The position numbers and the translations under genes were made by a program. Shown here in pieces: positions 8,753-20,500 of a stretch of DNA of 64,000 nucleotides (the first letter of the stretch is position 1; each line of letters begins with the position of its first letter). The notes below the pieces were generated by a model, which searched no databases, was not told the DNA's origin, and saw only the letters and a program-made list of their open reading frames with translations. The stretch is from Cymbomonas tetramitiformis (taxonomy: Eukaryota > Chlorophyta > Pyramimonadophyceae > Pyramimonadales > Pyramimonadaceae), in assembly GCA_001247695.2 (NCBI GenBank), contig LGRX02003529.1, forward strand, positions 1 through 64,000, in the 5' to 3' direction.

Positions 8753-11700
8753 GGAAGGTGGCCTCGGAGGGCGCGGCAGGGTATTCGCCGACACTGCATC
8801 TGCCCAGGAGTACCTACACTTGGGGGAAGGCAGGAGGATGCTCAAGTGTGTTGGCACTGAGCAGGCGGGGCTCACCGCGATCAGAGCGGATGCAGTGCCC
8901 AGGCCACCGCCACCACAGGCCAAGCGCGTGGCGCCACAGCCGTCTGCGCCCGCCGCAGGGGCAGGACCCTCTCGCGCGACCGCTGGGCCGTCTCGAGCCA
9001 GGTCCCCCAGTCGTGAGAAGTTGACACGGCCGAAGTCGCCACCACGCGTGGCGCCAATGCATTCACCAACGCCATCCCCTACTTCCAGCGTCGACATAAT
9101 GGCGGGCAATGTTCGTGAATCGTCACCTCCACCCGCGCTTGCCGCAGCAGCGGGACCCTCGCGTGCGGCCGCTGGCCCATCTCGCGCCAGGTCGCCATCC
9201 TCATCTCCTACTTCCAACGTAGGGTCGTGGGCGAACTCAATTAGAGTCAGGCGTGGTGCCCGATCCCGATCTCCAGGAGACGCACCTCCCTCCCCGCCGT
9301 ACGAGCCATCTCCGGCTCAGACGCCGCTGCTGTCCCCGTCTCCGACAGGGGCATGCACCTCCCTCCCCATCTTCTGTGGGGTCAGATTGGAATGCTGTTC
9401 GAAACGCCACAAGGGTATCCGCCCGGTCAGCGCACGCCTTTCTGAATGCAGGCGAGGTGGAGAACTTGAAGTCCCACAGCAACCTCACTGTATTCCTGGT
9501 GAAGTATGGCGTGGACCGCTGCCGTGACCGCCATGTCGTGTTTCAGCTGGGCACGTGTTATGCTAGGCGAGGTCTTCAACAGCGTAGCCGCGTAACGAGA
9601 TCTCCAACAGCGTAGCGCGAAGGCACGACAAGACGATTGCCTGCGCGCAGCATGGCTGGCATCTCCCTCTGGGGGGACAGACCAAGTCCTCCAGCTTGCT
9701 GGGGGCGGTGGCGTCGGCCTATGCCGACGTAATACAGTTCGGCAGTGAGACTCGGCAGGCGCATACCTGTGTGGGGACGCTGTGCGCGTACGTAACGCGT
9801 CAGGCCGCGCACGTGTTGTGCTGCAAGGAGAACCCGAGTGTCAAGCCAGTCTATTACATCTTCGAAGACCATGAGCGGGTGTTGCCCTGGCATACTCAGT
9901 TTACGGATTCGTACCTCGCAAACGAGGATCGCAAGTTCACACAGGTGACGTATGTATCAAGTGTGAAGGCCGCTCCGTGGGTACACACAATGGTGTCTCC
10001 GTCGAACTTCCCCAGATCGGCGTATTTATGATCCTCATGCATGCCATCGTTGTTTGCGCACAGCTCGTCCAACTTGACTGCGAACGCATCCCAATCCACC
10101 TTCGTGTTGTAGCCGGTCTTGCTCTCTTGGCCCCAGCTCTGACAGCAGCCCCCACCTCTGTGCACCACCCGACGACCCCCGCGCCTGCGACGGCTCCGAC
10201 TGGCTTTGGTCCACGTCATCATCCTCGACCTCACCTTTCACCTAACGCAGCGACCTTTACTCCTGCAGCTACTTCATCGTCCACCGCGGGAGAGCCCAGC
10301 AGCCGTGACCTCATCGGCGAGCAGAAGGTGGAGGACGCGCTAATGAAGCTCGTGAACAAGCTGCCGAAGTTCCCTTCAGAAGGTGATCTGTCCGAAGCCG
10401 ACAAGGTCAACCAGCTGGAGGCCTTCTCTCGAAAGGTCCAGAACTTACTGGACAACAAGCTGGTGATGAGGGCGTGCCGCCAAACTAGCTGCACCGGTGA
10501 GGGATACATTGCCTCCGTCCCTGACATCATGTGGATTGTAGCGGAGGAGTGCTTGCGAGGTGAGCAGCGGGAGTTTGTGGAGAAGGTCGCGGGAGGTGTC
10601 GGCACGTCAGCGGGGTGAATACAGCGGTACGCCGACGCTTACATATTCTTCGGGGACCTGGCCCTCAGCCTGCTGGCCATTGAGAAGCTGCAGAAGCTGC
10701 GTGACGGACTCACACGAAGACAGTCGAGCAAGGAGACGGCCAACGCTTACCACTCGCGACTGTCTGCGCGGCAGCGCACCGTAAACTTCCTGGCCAAGGT
10801 AGTGCCTGGTTGTGTGCCCGTCTCCGACGAGGATTTCGGCCACCACTTCTGGCGGGGGTTGGTGCACCACAGCAAGGTGGGGCTGGAAATGAGGAGGGTG
10901 AACCTGGACCTCAATGATCCAGGGGAGTGGGAGAATCGGGCACGTGCTGAAGGGCACAGCCGAGGCATTACCTCGGCTGTTCTCAAGGTGATCGAGTTCG
11001 CCAGTGACATCGAGGCGAGCAAGGCATCCAAGGCGGCAGACGCAGCCAGCAGAAGAGCCCCAGCACCTTCTGCACCTTTGCACCCCTGCCCCAGCACCTT
11101 CAGCAACGTCGAGGACGTACCCTAAATGCACTGACGGAGTCTGAGCTCGAGCTGGCCGCGGCATCCACACCTCCTCCTCCACCTGGACTGCCCCCTCCTG
11201 GTGCTCCACCTGGCCTCCCGGCTCCAGAGACACGGGAGTGCTACGCGTGTGGAAGGCGTGGACATCTGGTGCGGGATTGCAAGGACGCGGCCAAGCTGGC
11301 TGCGTGGAAGGCGAACGCTCCTAAGAGGTTGTCTCGAGACAGGCGGCAGGTGGCCGCTATGTTCTTCGCCATGGCACACGATGAGGACATCTCGTGGGCA
11401 CCGGTGGAGCTGCGGGGGGAAGTGGAGGCCCTTGCAGCCGCAGACGTCAACGCTGTTCTAGAGTTGGCGGCTCTCACTGATTGTACAGATCTGGTGGAGG
11501 GCATCATTGAGGCGCAGCGGGCGTCCCCGGCGGCCAGCGAGCTGCCGGCCGACTCGGATCGGCAATAGGGTCTAAGGACCCTTTCGGCTGAGGGGCCAGA
11601 AAGTGACACTGGACGTCGCTCTCTTGCCGAAGCCCCTCAACCGGCTCCCGCAGCGGCGGGGGTAACCCCCATCATCGACGACCCCATGCCTGAGCACTAC

Positions 11701-12183
11701 TCCGTGCTAGAACCCTGGGCCTACGAGGGTATCTACAGGCCCTGCTTGGCCGCAGTGTCTGACCGTTTGAATGCTTGGCACTTCAGGCGGCCAGTGGGGG
11801 CGCTTTCCATGGAAGTGTTGATGATGCGACTGCGCAAAAGCCTGAAGCGCAAGTCGACGACGGGGATCCGTACTGCACTGGAACGGATGCAACAAGGTCG
11901 TGGCATGAGGTCGTCTGCCGCGCCAGCTCGGAGGTACAAAAGACGGAGCGAGCTGGATAACGTCAGGAATGAGGTGGACCTGATGCACCTGCAGAAGCAA
12001 GCCCCGACCCACCACACTCCGTTGGGCACGCTCCCACTGCCGACGCAGCAGCAGCGCATGGTCGAGCACGTGTCGGCACTGTTGCAGGGCCCTCCGAGGT
12101 CACGTGGGATGTGCAACGACTCCCCGCACGGGGGGAGAGTTGTGCCAGGAGGCACGACGTACCTGCTGAGACATCCAGAATAG
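8753..12183 (+). pseudogene. Decayed gag/ORF1-like gene, 3' part, with CCHC zinc knuckle
   Basis: This continues the interrupted gene from 3548. The parts are: a Pro/Ser/Arg-rich stretch with two similar G-P-S-R-A-repeats (8900-9230); gag-like helical segments in shifting frames (9360-9560, 9696-10030, 10240-10618, 10802-11125); a proline-rich linker; then a C-X2-C-X4-H-X4-C zinc knuckle (11239-11280) followed by a conserved-looking stretch to a stop at 11566-11568. A further frame with a basic K/R-rich segment runs 11686-12183. At least four frame changes make it non-functional as a single protein. The knuckle is known from gag nucleocapsid proteins. Absence of pol suggests a truncated or gag-only copy. 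No LTRs were identified. Confidence 0.55.
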
Positions 12184-12677
12184 GGGGGTCTGATTTCGAT
12201 GAGAATAATAGTAGCGAACTATTAGGGAAAATAGTGAGTGGATGTGACATTGCTGGAGCGAACAGTTGGGGAAATAATCTGTGAGCTCAGAGTGGTGAAT
12301 AAAGAGAGATCACTGAGTTGGTCTCTCAGACTTGGACAGCAGAAAATAATAACTCTTGCTGTCTGGGTTTATGTGAATAGAAATATATTCTGAAAGTATA
12401 TAAGATCCGATCATATTGCATACTGGATGATAGATAACTCCTGGGAATACCCCTGGGACACACGATGTGTTCTTGACCAGTTTTCCGTAGGCATCGGAAA
12501 CCTGTTCCGACAGCATGCCATATACAGACGGGGGTCAGTCGCGTTCACCAATGTGTCACGATGGAGTCGCGAATCTATAATTCGATCATAGGTTGGTTGT
12601 GATGAATTATACAACTTTTCTCCATGCACAAAAAACCCCCCCACAACATTCTTAGCACAGTCTTCTGTAAACACATG
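12184..12677. other. No gene recognised
   Basis: AT-rich sequence after the last gag-like frame, with only short frames on either strand. No LTR boundary or polypurine tract could be defined. Confidence 0.4.
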
Positions 12678-13080
12678 TATATGACTACATCCACGACTCA
12701 GATAAGATGAGAGTGATAACGGCCAAATTTCAACTTTTGCATATCGCGCGGTTTTTGGGTGGGACCACGGCTATCATATTACATTAGGTCTTGGAAACTA
12801 CAAAGTAACATGCAAAAGCCCAATATGACCTGAGAACTTATATTTTCGTCATATCCAAAATCACCAAAAAGGAAATATCATGAAAAACGGCATTTTTTCG
12901 TTGTTTTTGGGCCCCAGTGATCCAACGGATGGCGGAAAATGTGATTGCAAATGCAAAGAGACTTATTTTAAACATGTGTTATCGCCTGGAACTCGCGGAT
13001 ACCATGAAAAATGCCCTGAGACGCCCATTATCAGCTCACCACTATAAGCATCATATCTGAGTCGTGGATGTAGTCATATA
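12678..13080. mobile_element. 403-bp MITE-like element just 3' of the PKS gene
   Basis: The left end (12678-12704) and the reverse complement of the right end share about 27 bp starting TATATGACTACATCCACG. The interior has no gene. The outer TA dinucleotides could be part of the ends or a TA duplication, so target-site length is undecided. It lies 195 bp downstream of the PKS stop codon (minus strand) and may contribute to the 3' end of that transcript. Confidence 0.7.
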
Positions 13081-13275
13081 TTTAAAATACACACACATTA
13101 TCAAGCGGATTCCCGTAAAAGTTGCTCATTGCACCGAAAACAAAAAAACTACGCGAAAATAAATGGTGCCCCTAGTGGCATGTTTATGGCGTTTGCTAGA
13201 GTAAAAAATACTTAATTGCACTGAACATAATCATCTCCGTTGATCCGTGACACTGAACCATATCTATCTAAAAGG
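13081..13275 (-). other. 3' flank of the PKS gene
   Basis: AT-rich sequence between the stop codon at 13276-13278 and the inverted-repeat element. It is the expected 3' untranslated region. I could not identify a polyadenylation signal with confidence. Confidence 0.4.
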
Positions 13276-13911
13276 TTAGCTACATACGTGACTGGCCTGA
13301 AATGCTTCCATTACTGCGTTCGCAAGGTCGGCAACATTTCGAAGATGTAGTATGGTATCGTGATTACCGGGCACCATTGCAATGTTCATCACTTTTTTAC
13401 ACCACTTCTGGTTCACCTCGGACAGGTTCGCTCTAAGATTCTCAGAGGCACAAATGGTAGTCACATCGCACGCAACATGATTTTGCGGTAAGTACGCCAT
13501 TGCAGCATCCATGCAGTGCCTAATGTGCACTACAGTTGATAGCACTGCTGATTCCCACTCGTGTTGCGGAATATTTTCCGGCACTTCCATTGCCGATGCA
13601 AATTCTGAGAGTGTGACAGGCTGGCATCCCATTCGGTAGCGTGTCAAATACTTGGCAAATAGCTTCAAAGGAATTGGACCCAAGTCCACGATCCCCTCAA
13701 CTGGTCCATCGATGAGCACCAGGTGTTTTACTGCTCGCGCGCCTAGTTGTGATGAAAGCTGACACACAATCTCGAATGCTGGACGACATCCAAAGCTATA
13801 TCCCGCCACGCAGTATGGCCCCGCTGGTTGGATAAATCGCATCGCCTGTATGTACAGGTCCGACATTTCCTGCATGGACTCCGCCAACTCGTCAACATAC
13901 AACAAAGCTGC
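13276..13911 (-). CDS. Giant PKS, exon 4: thioesterase core and C-terminus
   Basis: The last exon encodes most of a type I alpha/beta-hydrolase thioesterase. It shows a Q-P-A-G-P-Y segment, then G-Y-S-F-G with the nucleophile serine (about 13788-13803), L-I-D-G about 27 residues later for the acid, and G-N-H-D-T-I with the catalytic histidine (about 13340-13370). It ends in TAA at 13276-13278. The start at 13911 is set by the acceptor attgag/GCA, which is in phase 0 with the donor at 14069 and places Y-V-D-E-L-A-E just where thioesterases have their helix before the nucleophile elbow. The domain should hydrolyse the finished chain from the upstream ACP. After a sulfotransferase, it should act on a beta-sulfated thioester and trigger decarboxylation. 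The exact acceptor is inferred. Confidence 0.9.
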   Translation of the reverse strand, partial: AALLYVDELAESMQEMSDLYIQAMRFIQPAGPYCVAGYSFGCRPAFEIVCQLSSQLGARAVKHLVLIDGPVEGIVDLGPIPLKLFAKYLTRYRMGCQPVTLSEFASAMEVPENIPQHEWESAVLSTVVHIRHCMDAAMAYLPQNHVACDVTTICASENLRANLSEVNQKWCKKVMNIAMVPGNHDTILHLRNVADLANAVMEAFQASHVCS

Positions 13912-14069
13912 CTCAATCGTGCAACAAGCCAATCATACAACAAGTTGTTGTTGTATGTCGATCACAACACCTTGGCCGCCTATATTTTGTTTCACAAAGT
14001 GAAGGCAGGCAACATGTCCTAAGCGGCAATGCTACTGTCCGTAGGATGAGGGGAAGAAGTACATCGTAC
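13912..14069 (-). other. PKS intron 3 (158 bp)
   Basis: The donor is GTGCAG/gtacga (14069) and the acceptor attgag/GCA (13912). Both neighbouring frames are in phase 0 and the intron contains in-frame stops, so splicing is required to keep the thioesterase in one piece. Confidence 0.75.
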
Positions 14070-14286
14070 CTGCACAGTCTGGCATGTGAGCAAAGTCTGT
14101 CGCGATAGCCGTAGAGCGAAACATGGTCTCTGCAAGTGCTGGCTTAAGTGGGTGAGATTTTCCACATAGCCCGAAACATCGTGCACAATGAAAATGGGAA
14201 GGCCGGAGGTGCAGGTGTTCAAACGGCAAATCTCAGCTGGGGCAGCTGCTGCGAGTTCCGGAGATTTCCACTTTGGTATTGTATAT
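14070..14286 (-). CDS. Giant PKS, exon 3: thioesterase N-terminus
   Basis: A short exon with the first strands of the thioesterase: L-P-I-F-I-V-H-D-V-S-G-Y, the usual oxyanion-side strand and turn, then a helix and R-P-C-F-A-L. The 3' end uses donor GTGCAG/gtacga at 14069. The 5' end is most simply the acceptor gcaaacag/A at 14287, which fits the two leftover bases of exon 2. A second acceptor (gaccag/C, exon start 14346) is also in phase and would add 20 residues. The length chosen (217 nt) keeps the four exons a whole number of codons. Confidence 0.8.
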
Positions 14287-14560
14287 CTGTTTGCAACCCA
14301 AGCCAATTCCCCTTCAGATTGCCCGGGGAAGAGAATCATAATACAGCTGGTCATGGTCGTTGTCCCATGTCCAGTATATCATCTCTCCTCGCATGCTGAG
14401 TTCAGAACTCTGTTATAATCAGTCACGATGAACCTCAAGGACAAGTCATTCTGCTCGCTCTCTGCTTTGCGGTGCAAAGATTAGTTGCATTGCTGGCGAG
14501 CAACAGGAGATAGCCGGAATGGAAAGCGGGGAGAAACGCGGATCTGGGCAATGCACTCAC
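14287..14560 (-). other. PKS intron 2 (274 bp, or 214 bp with the other acceptor)
   Basis: A strong donor CCTTGG/gtgagt sits at 14560, directly before an in-frame TGA that would otherwise end the protein after the sulfotransferase. Acceptors at 14287 or 14347 restore the frame into the thioesterase. Reading through would give a protein ending in a sulfotransferase without a thioesterase. Confidence 0.8.
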
Positions 14561-17500
14561 CCAAGGTTCATGCTGACCGACCGCGTCATCACTTGAGGCG
14601 GGCTAGGCACATGCGCAGTTTGCCATGCATCCGCCAGACTGGGGTCGATGGCGTGGTGCTTCATGACATCGGGGTGCATTGTGGCAATGGCATCGGCGGC
14701 CTGGAATAGGGCCCTGTTGTTGTTGGCGTAAGGGCTGCACATTGCTGGGTCAAACGGGAGCCCGATCATTGCACAGATCCGTCGGAGTTGCGCCTCGGGG
14801 TCGCGCACAAGCTCTTCGTACCGCAGTGCCACCTGCCTCTCCACAGGCACGTCCTGCAAGAACTCCAGCACGTTCGCGTTTGCCTGCGTCCAGTGGGCCT
14901 CCTGGGCTGCCCACGTGGCGCTCTCGTGCTCCACGGGGGCCTCGACTCCGAGCAGCAGCAACTGCTTGATCCGTAGCCTCACAGAAGACGCGATGGCAGC
15001 CGCCGGGTGCCGCGTCAGGTGCACATAGCGTGGGGACTCGAAGTACAGCTCCGCTTTGCGCATCGTGGCGAGGTCCATGACCATCGTTGGCGACTTATCT
15101 ACCAGAATCTGTGGCGACGCTGCGCTCTGAAGCTGGCGGTACACCTCCTTGATGGGACAGCCCGAGGCTGCCATCTGGGCCTCCAGTCCGCGCGCCTCTG
15201 CCAACGAAAGCCCCTGCAGGTGCATGAATGCTTGCAGCAGGCCCTCGTTCAGCCCCAGGGCCTGCACGACGGGGGCGCGCTGCCCCGCTGTTGCAAACTG
15301 GAGCAGGTGCAGCTCCTGCGGTGCGAAGAGTGCAGGGTGCGCATTCAGGCACAGCTGAAGCAGGCTGGAACCGGAGCACGTGCTCGTCAGAATGAAGAGG
15401 GCAGTCGGAAGCTTGTAGGGCAAAGGCGCCTCTATCCTGTTCGCTTCTGCGGTGTTGGCCAGGTGTGCGTCCTCAGCCGCCCTGTGTGCAACCGCCTCGC
15501 TATGCAGGATGCTCGAGAGGAAAGCGTCCCTGGCGTCCGCACCCACCGCAGCTCCGTCGCATGCCAGCTGGATGTCCACGTGCTGCACTAGCTGGGTGAG
15601 TGTCGGGTCGGTCATCAGGAGGTCAGGCACCAGGGACACTCCGAACATGTGCTGCACGTTGTTTCGGAGCTCCACTGCTGTGATGGAATCGATCGTGATG
15701 CCTGCTTCGCCCACCACCTCGCTCAGGGGTATCTCCTTCGAGATTGTGCCTGTAATTCCAAGAGCGTCCTTGATCAGAGTGGAAAGAGATTGCATGAGGT
15801 ACCCCGCGCGAGCCTCCGGATCCCACGATGTGAGGTCTGCCGCTCCAGGTGTCCCAGAGGGGAACTGAGCACTGCTACTCGTTGCAGGGCCGTGTTGGCT
15901 TGGAGGAGTGCTGGCATGAATAGGCACTGCATATGCTTCCGAAGTATCCGTAGGCTCGGAGGCGTCTTCGGGCAAGGAGCCCCGGTGCACACCGTTTGAT
16001 CGACCAATCCGGGTCCAAGAGAGGATGTGGCTGGCTAGGAACGATGTCTGCGTCGGCGCGGGTGATAGCTGTTGCGTGGTCGTCACCGACGTGGCGCTGA
16101 ATTGTGTCATCACTGGTTGTACGAGGCAGGCCAATGCAAGGAGGCCCTGCTGCACGGAAAGCAGCCCCACGCCGTGCTTAGCCATCCGACCAAGCACCGC
16201 CTGTCTCTGGTGGGCAGCCATCCCGATGCCGGCCCATGGGCCCCACTGCACTGTGATCCTGGGAAGTCCTCTGCAGCACTCCAAATTTGCCCAGGAGTCG
16301 ATGGCAGCGTTCGCAGCGGCGTAGTTGGCCTGGCCAACGGAGGTCACCACGGAAGCCATCGACGTGAACTCGCACAGCATTCTTACAGGGTGTGGCGCGC
16401 TTGTGCGGGTGAGTTCCGCGTGCCCCGCCACCTTCGGAGCAGCGACGTGGTTCATCCCCCCGGCACTCTGGTTCAGCAGAAGAGCGTCCTCAATGTACCC
16501 ACTGAGGTGGAACAAACCGTCCAGGGTCGGGGCAGCACCGCTTGTGGCCGTGATCTCCCTCCCTTGGCGCTGAAGTGCATGCTCCACATCCTCGGCAAAC
16601 GCCACATCGCACTGCAATGCGCAGATTGCCGTCGCATCGCTCTCAAACTCAGGGACCTCGAGACGTGGCAATCTTGCCGGCGTGACATAGCCACGCGTGT
16701 TGCGGCCGAGAAGGATGGCGCGGGAAACGTGCAGCTCAGATAGCCACCTTGAGACCAACAACCCAAGCTCGCCCATGCCCCCGCTGATGCCGACTGAGCC
16801 GCACTTGGGCGAAGGCAGTGCAACTTGACAGCCCGTCGTAGGGCGCATTCTCAAAAGGGAAGTCTTGCTCGAGCCCGTGGCGGCGCTGTGAGCGGCGCTT
16901 TGCAGACTGACACAAGAACGCGCCGCACTGCTGCAGTCCACCGCCCTGGACGCCACGTCAGCCTCTGCCGAAGTGGCATAGAGCATGGATTGTAGCATGC
17001 TCATCGAGACCTTGTGGCCCGAAGCAGCAGTACTGCAAACCGGATCCAGCGCCCCTCCTGACGCGCTGCTGGCATCGCAGCCCTGTGGATACTCCAGACG
17101 GTGTGCTGTGCAAGCGTGGGCAGCTTGAAGCAGGAGCAGAGAGCCCTGCGCCACCCTTGTCCCAGCATGCTTCATGTGCCAGCTCTGCATGCCGCCCTGA
17201 AGTCCGACCCGTGAGGCCCATGGCATTGCGGTATTGTTGTATCTGAGCAACGCTGAGGCAAGTGTCGTCTGAAGCAGGACGACGTTCAGCGAATGGCGGC
17301 CGGCCGCCCTGTTGACCTCTGGCCTTTGCTCTGCCACCCGCTCGGGCGGAAGTGCTTGCCACACGCTGCAATAAACAAAAGGCTCGACGCACTGATGGAA
17401 GGGAGGAGGCTCCGAGGTAGGAGAGAGGGCGTATGCGTTGCCACGAGCATGGGGCGCTGTTCGAATGACAAGAGCTTTCAGCTGAAGCAGCACGGATTCC

Positions 17501-20500
17501 TGGGACTCAGCGTGCCAGTCCTGGGTGCTGCCATTGCCGTTATCCTCGAAAAGGCAGTGCAGGTCGACGCGTCCAAGACGTGTACGCGCGTTGCACCCTG
17601 CATAGCTCTGCAGCGTGAGCGGCATGGAAATCCCGATTGCGCTCATATCACAACCATCTCTGAGGAGGCCCAGAGCAGAGGTGGGCAGTGACCCAAGAAG
17701 GCACATGCGGCCATCGCTTGGGCGCCAACCTCTCATCCTCACCGCTTGCCCGCGGGGGCAGGGTATTTGCCCGCTGCCCGCAGGAATTGCCCTGAACGCG
17801 CAGTGCAGCCTCTGCGTCGCCCTGCACGATTTCTCGGTCACAGCTACCTTAGATGGATGACCCAAGTCATGACTCGCCAGCAGAGCACCTCCTGGTACAC
17901 AGCGCTCGACTATGGTCGCAGAATGACTCGCTGTTAAGAAGGCCACAGTGCCCTGGAGCAAAGCAGGCACAGAGATCGCAGGAGTGGGCGGGGCCTCGTT
18001 GGGTATATGCTGCACTGCAAACGTGCCACCAATAGCAAGCGAGCAGCGGAGACATGAGCTGTCAGGCGCGCGGGGCGAAGCAATCGTCTGGGAGAATACT
18101 GAATTGAACAATGCAGCGGACACTGAAGGGGTCAAAGGGTTGGCGGTTATCATTAGGGTCGCCCATGCAAGCGATAAGGGGACCAGGGCTGATGGGGCAA
18201 TGGAGCCAGACTCGTGCCGGTCTTGCACTTGGCAGTGCTCAAGGTGGCGTATTGGCATATCCACGACTACAGCCGACCCGAGTCCAACATCTGTGATGAG
18301 AGCAGCACGGATGGGGGATACCCCCGCTTCCATGGAAGGCTGAAGAAGCTGGCTCGGGCTGGCCACCCAATGGTTCTGCCGATGCCACAGATCTCTGCAA
18401 CCCCCTTTGCTGTCGTGTGGAGGGTGTGGACACGGCGTCGTGGCATGAAGGTGCGAGCAAGCATTGGTGCCCTGGAAGGCGAAGCCACTGGTGCATGCGA
18501 CGCGCTCCATTTGTGTGCGGCTCGATGCGAAGCAGTCAAAGCCAGAAAGTGATGGAAACGGTGCTGGAGTACGGCAACAATTCAGGTTCTGTGGCTCAAG
18601 TGATCCCCACGCTGACACAACGTGTGAATTCAGGAAACGTAAATGATGCATAAACACATGAGATTCAGACGTAAGCTCTCTGACTACTGCAGAAATGCTT
18701 CTCACCCCGGCGGCAGTCTCCGTGTGCCCTACCGCAGACTTCACTGCCCCCAGAACCAGCGATGACCTGCGCCCGCCGCGATTCAGCACCGCTGCGGCCG
18801 CCCCGACCTCGATCGGATCGCCCAGCGCTGTGCCCGTCCCGTGCATCTGCAGAGTCTCCACCTCGCTGCCCGCCCGCCCTGCCCTCGCCAGTGCAGCTCG
18901 CATCACCTGCTGCTGGGCCGGGCCGTTGGGTGCGGTGAGCGAGCTGGAGCGCCCGTCCTGGTTCACGCCGGTGCCCGCAACCGCCACGCCTGTACCCACC
19001 GGCATCTCGTCCGTCATCAGGACATCACTTGCCATCATCACCATCACGCATGCCTCACCCCGCACATACCCGTCTGCATGCGCATCCAGGGTCTTGCATC
19101 GGCTGTCCGGCGCGAGCATGCCGGCGGAGTGGAACACCGCCGTGGTGTGAGGAGTAAGCATCAGGCTCACTCCGCAGCTGGCTGCGCGGGAGCTGTCACC
19201 GTGCGCAATGCCCGTGCAGGCATGGTGCGTGGCCACGAGGGATGACGAGCACGCCGTGTCGATGCTCATGGCCGGACCTTGCAACCCAAAGACGTATGCC
19301 AGGCGCCCAGCTGCCACACTGAGAGTGTTGCCAGTGCCCATGTAGGGGCTGATGGCATGCTCACTGGCAGTGATGAGCTTGGAGTAGTCCGTGCTGGCTA
19401 TGCCCACGTACACCCCCACAGTTGCTGCGGTGACCCGGCTCAGTGACACGTGTGCAGCTGATGGCAGCATCGTGTCTTGCTTATGGTGCTGCGACCCAGC
19501 AGCAGTACTGTCGCACAAACCGCTCCACATGGACTCGAGCAGCAGTCTGTGCTGAGGGTCCATCATCTGTGCCTCATGCGGCCCGATGCCAAACACCTGC
19601 GCATCAAACATGTCCACGTGTGGCAGCATTGCCGCGCATCCCGGCACCAGGCTCCCGCCGCCACCGCTGCCTGATGTCTGTGTGCGCAGCAGGTCAGCGT
19701 CCCAGCGCTCTGCGAGCACCGGCTGCACTCTGTCGGTGTTGCTGTACGGCATCCCCGATCGATCATATGAGTCAGACTGGCATGCCTCCCAGTCTGCCAC
19801 CGCGGTGATGACGATGGCACTCCGGGCACCATCCTCAGTGCTGCCCGTCTTGTCTAGCGCGCTTGTGCCCAGCGATGCCATCTCCACGCCATGGGAGTCC
19901 TCATCACCACTGCCGTGCGCTCCCAGCTGGCTCTGCACATACCCCACGATAGCCGCAGCCGTGGGGTAGTCAAACACCACCGTCACAGGCAGCTCCACAC
20001 CCGCAACACTCTCGATGGCGCTCTTCAGCTCCATGGCCCCGAGGGAGTCCAGCCCCGCATCCATGAGGGGGTCATCCTCACCCACATCAGATCCGATCAC
20101 ACCGTGCACAGCCGCCATCACCTCTGACTGCAGGCTGGCGCGGAGTTTGTGCTGTGTGCTGTGGCTGGGAGCAGGCTGCCACGCACCGACACCTTGCACG
20201 CCCTCGGTGCCACCGATGCGACTGAGATTGGCCTCCTCTGTGAACTCCGCAAACATCTCCGGGACTGTCTTCATCCCATGCAGGAGTACGGGCCAGTCGA
20301 ATGGGCTCGCCGTCAGCAGCGGGCCTGCAGGCATGGCCGTGCCCTGCCGCCACTGCGCCCCCGCCAGCGCACCCTGCAGAGCGCTCAGCCCCTGTGCAGG
20401 TGTGAGCACACCCATGCCGTACCTGGCCATGCGCGCCAGGGTGGCACTGTCTTGGGTGGCCATGCCCCCGGCATCCCACGCGCCCCACTGGATACTCATC

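Noticed and set aside
8753..12183. Intact LTR retrotransposon
   Set aside because: No reverse transcriptase, integrase or protease motif, several frameshifts, and no LTR pair could be defined.
13276..14286. Thioesterase as a separate type II enzyme gene
   Set aside because: The first exon lacks a convincing start, and phases fit exactly with the strong donor after the sulfotransferase. A fused ACP-ST-TE order is the simpler reading.
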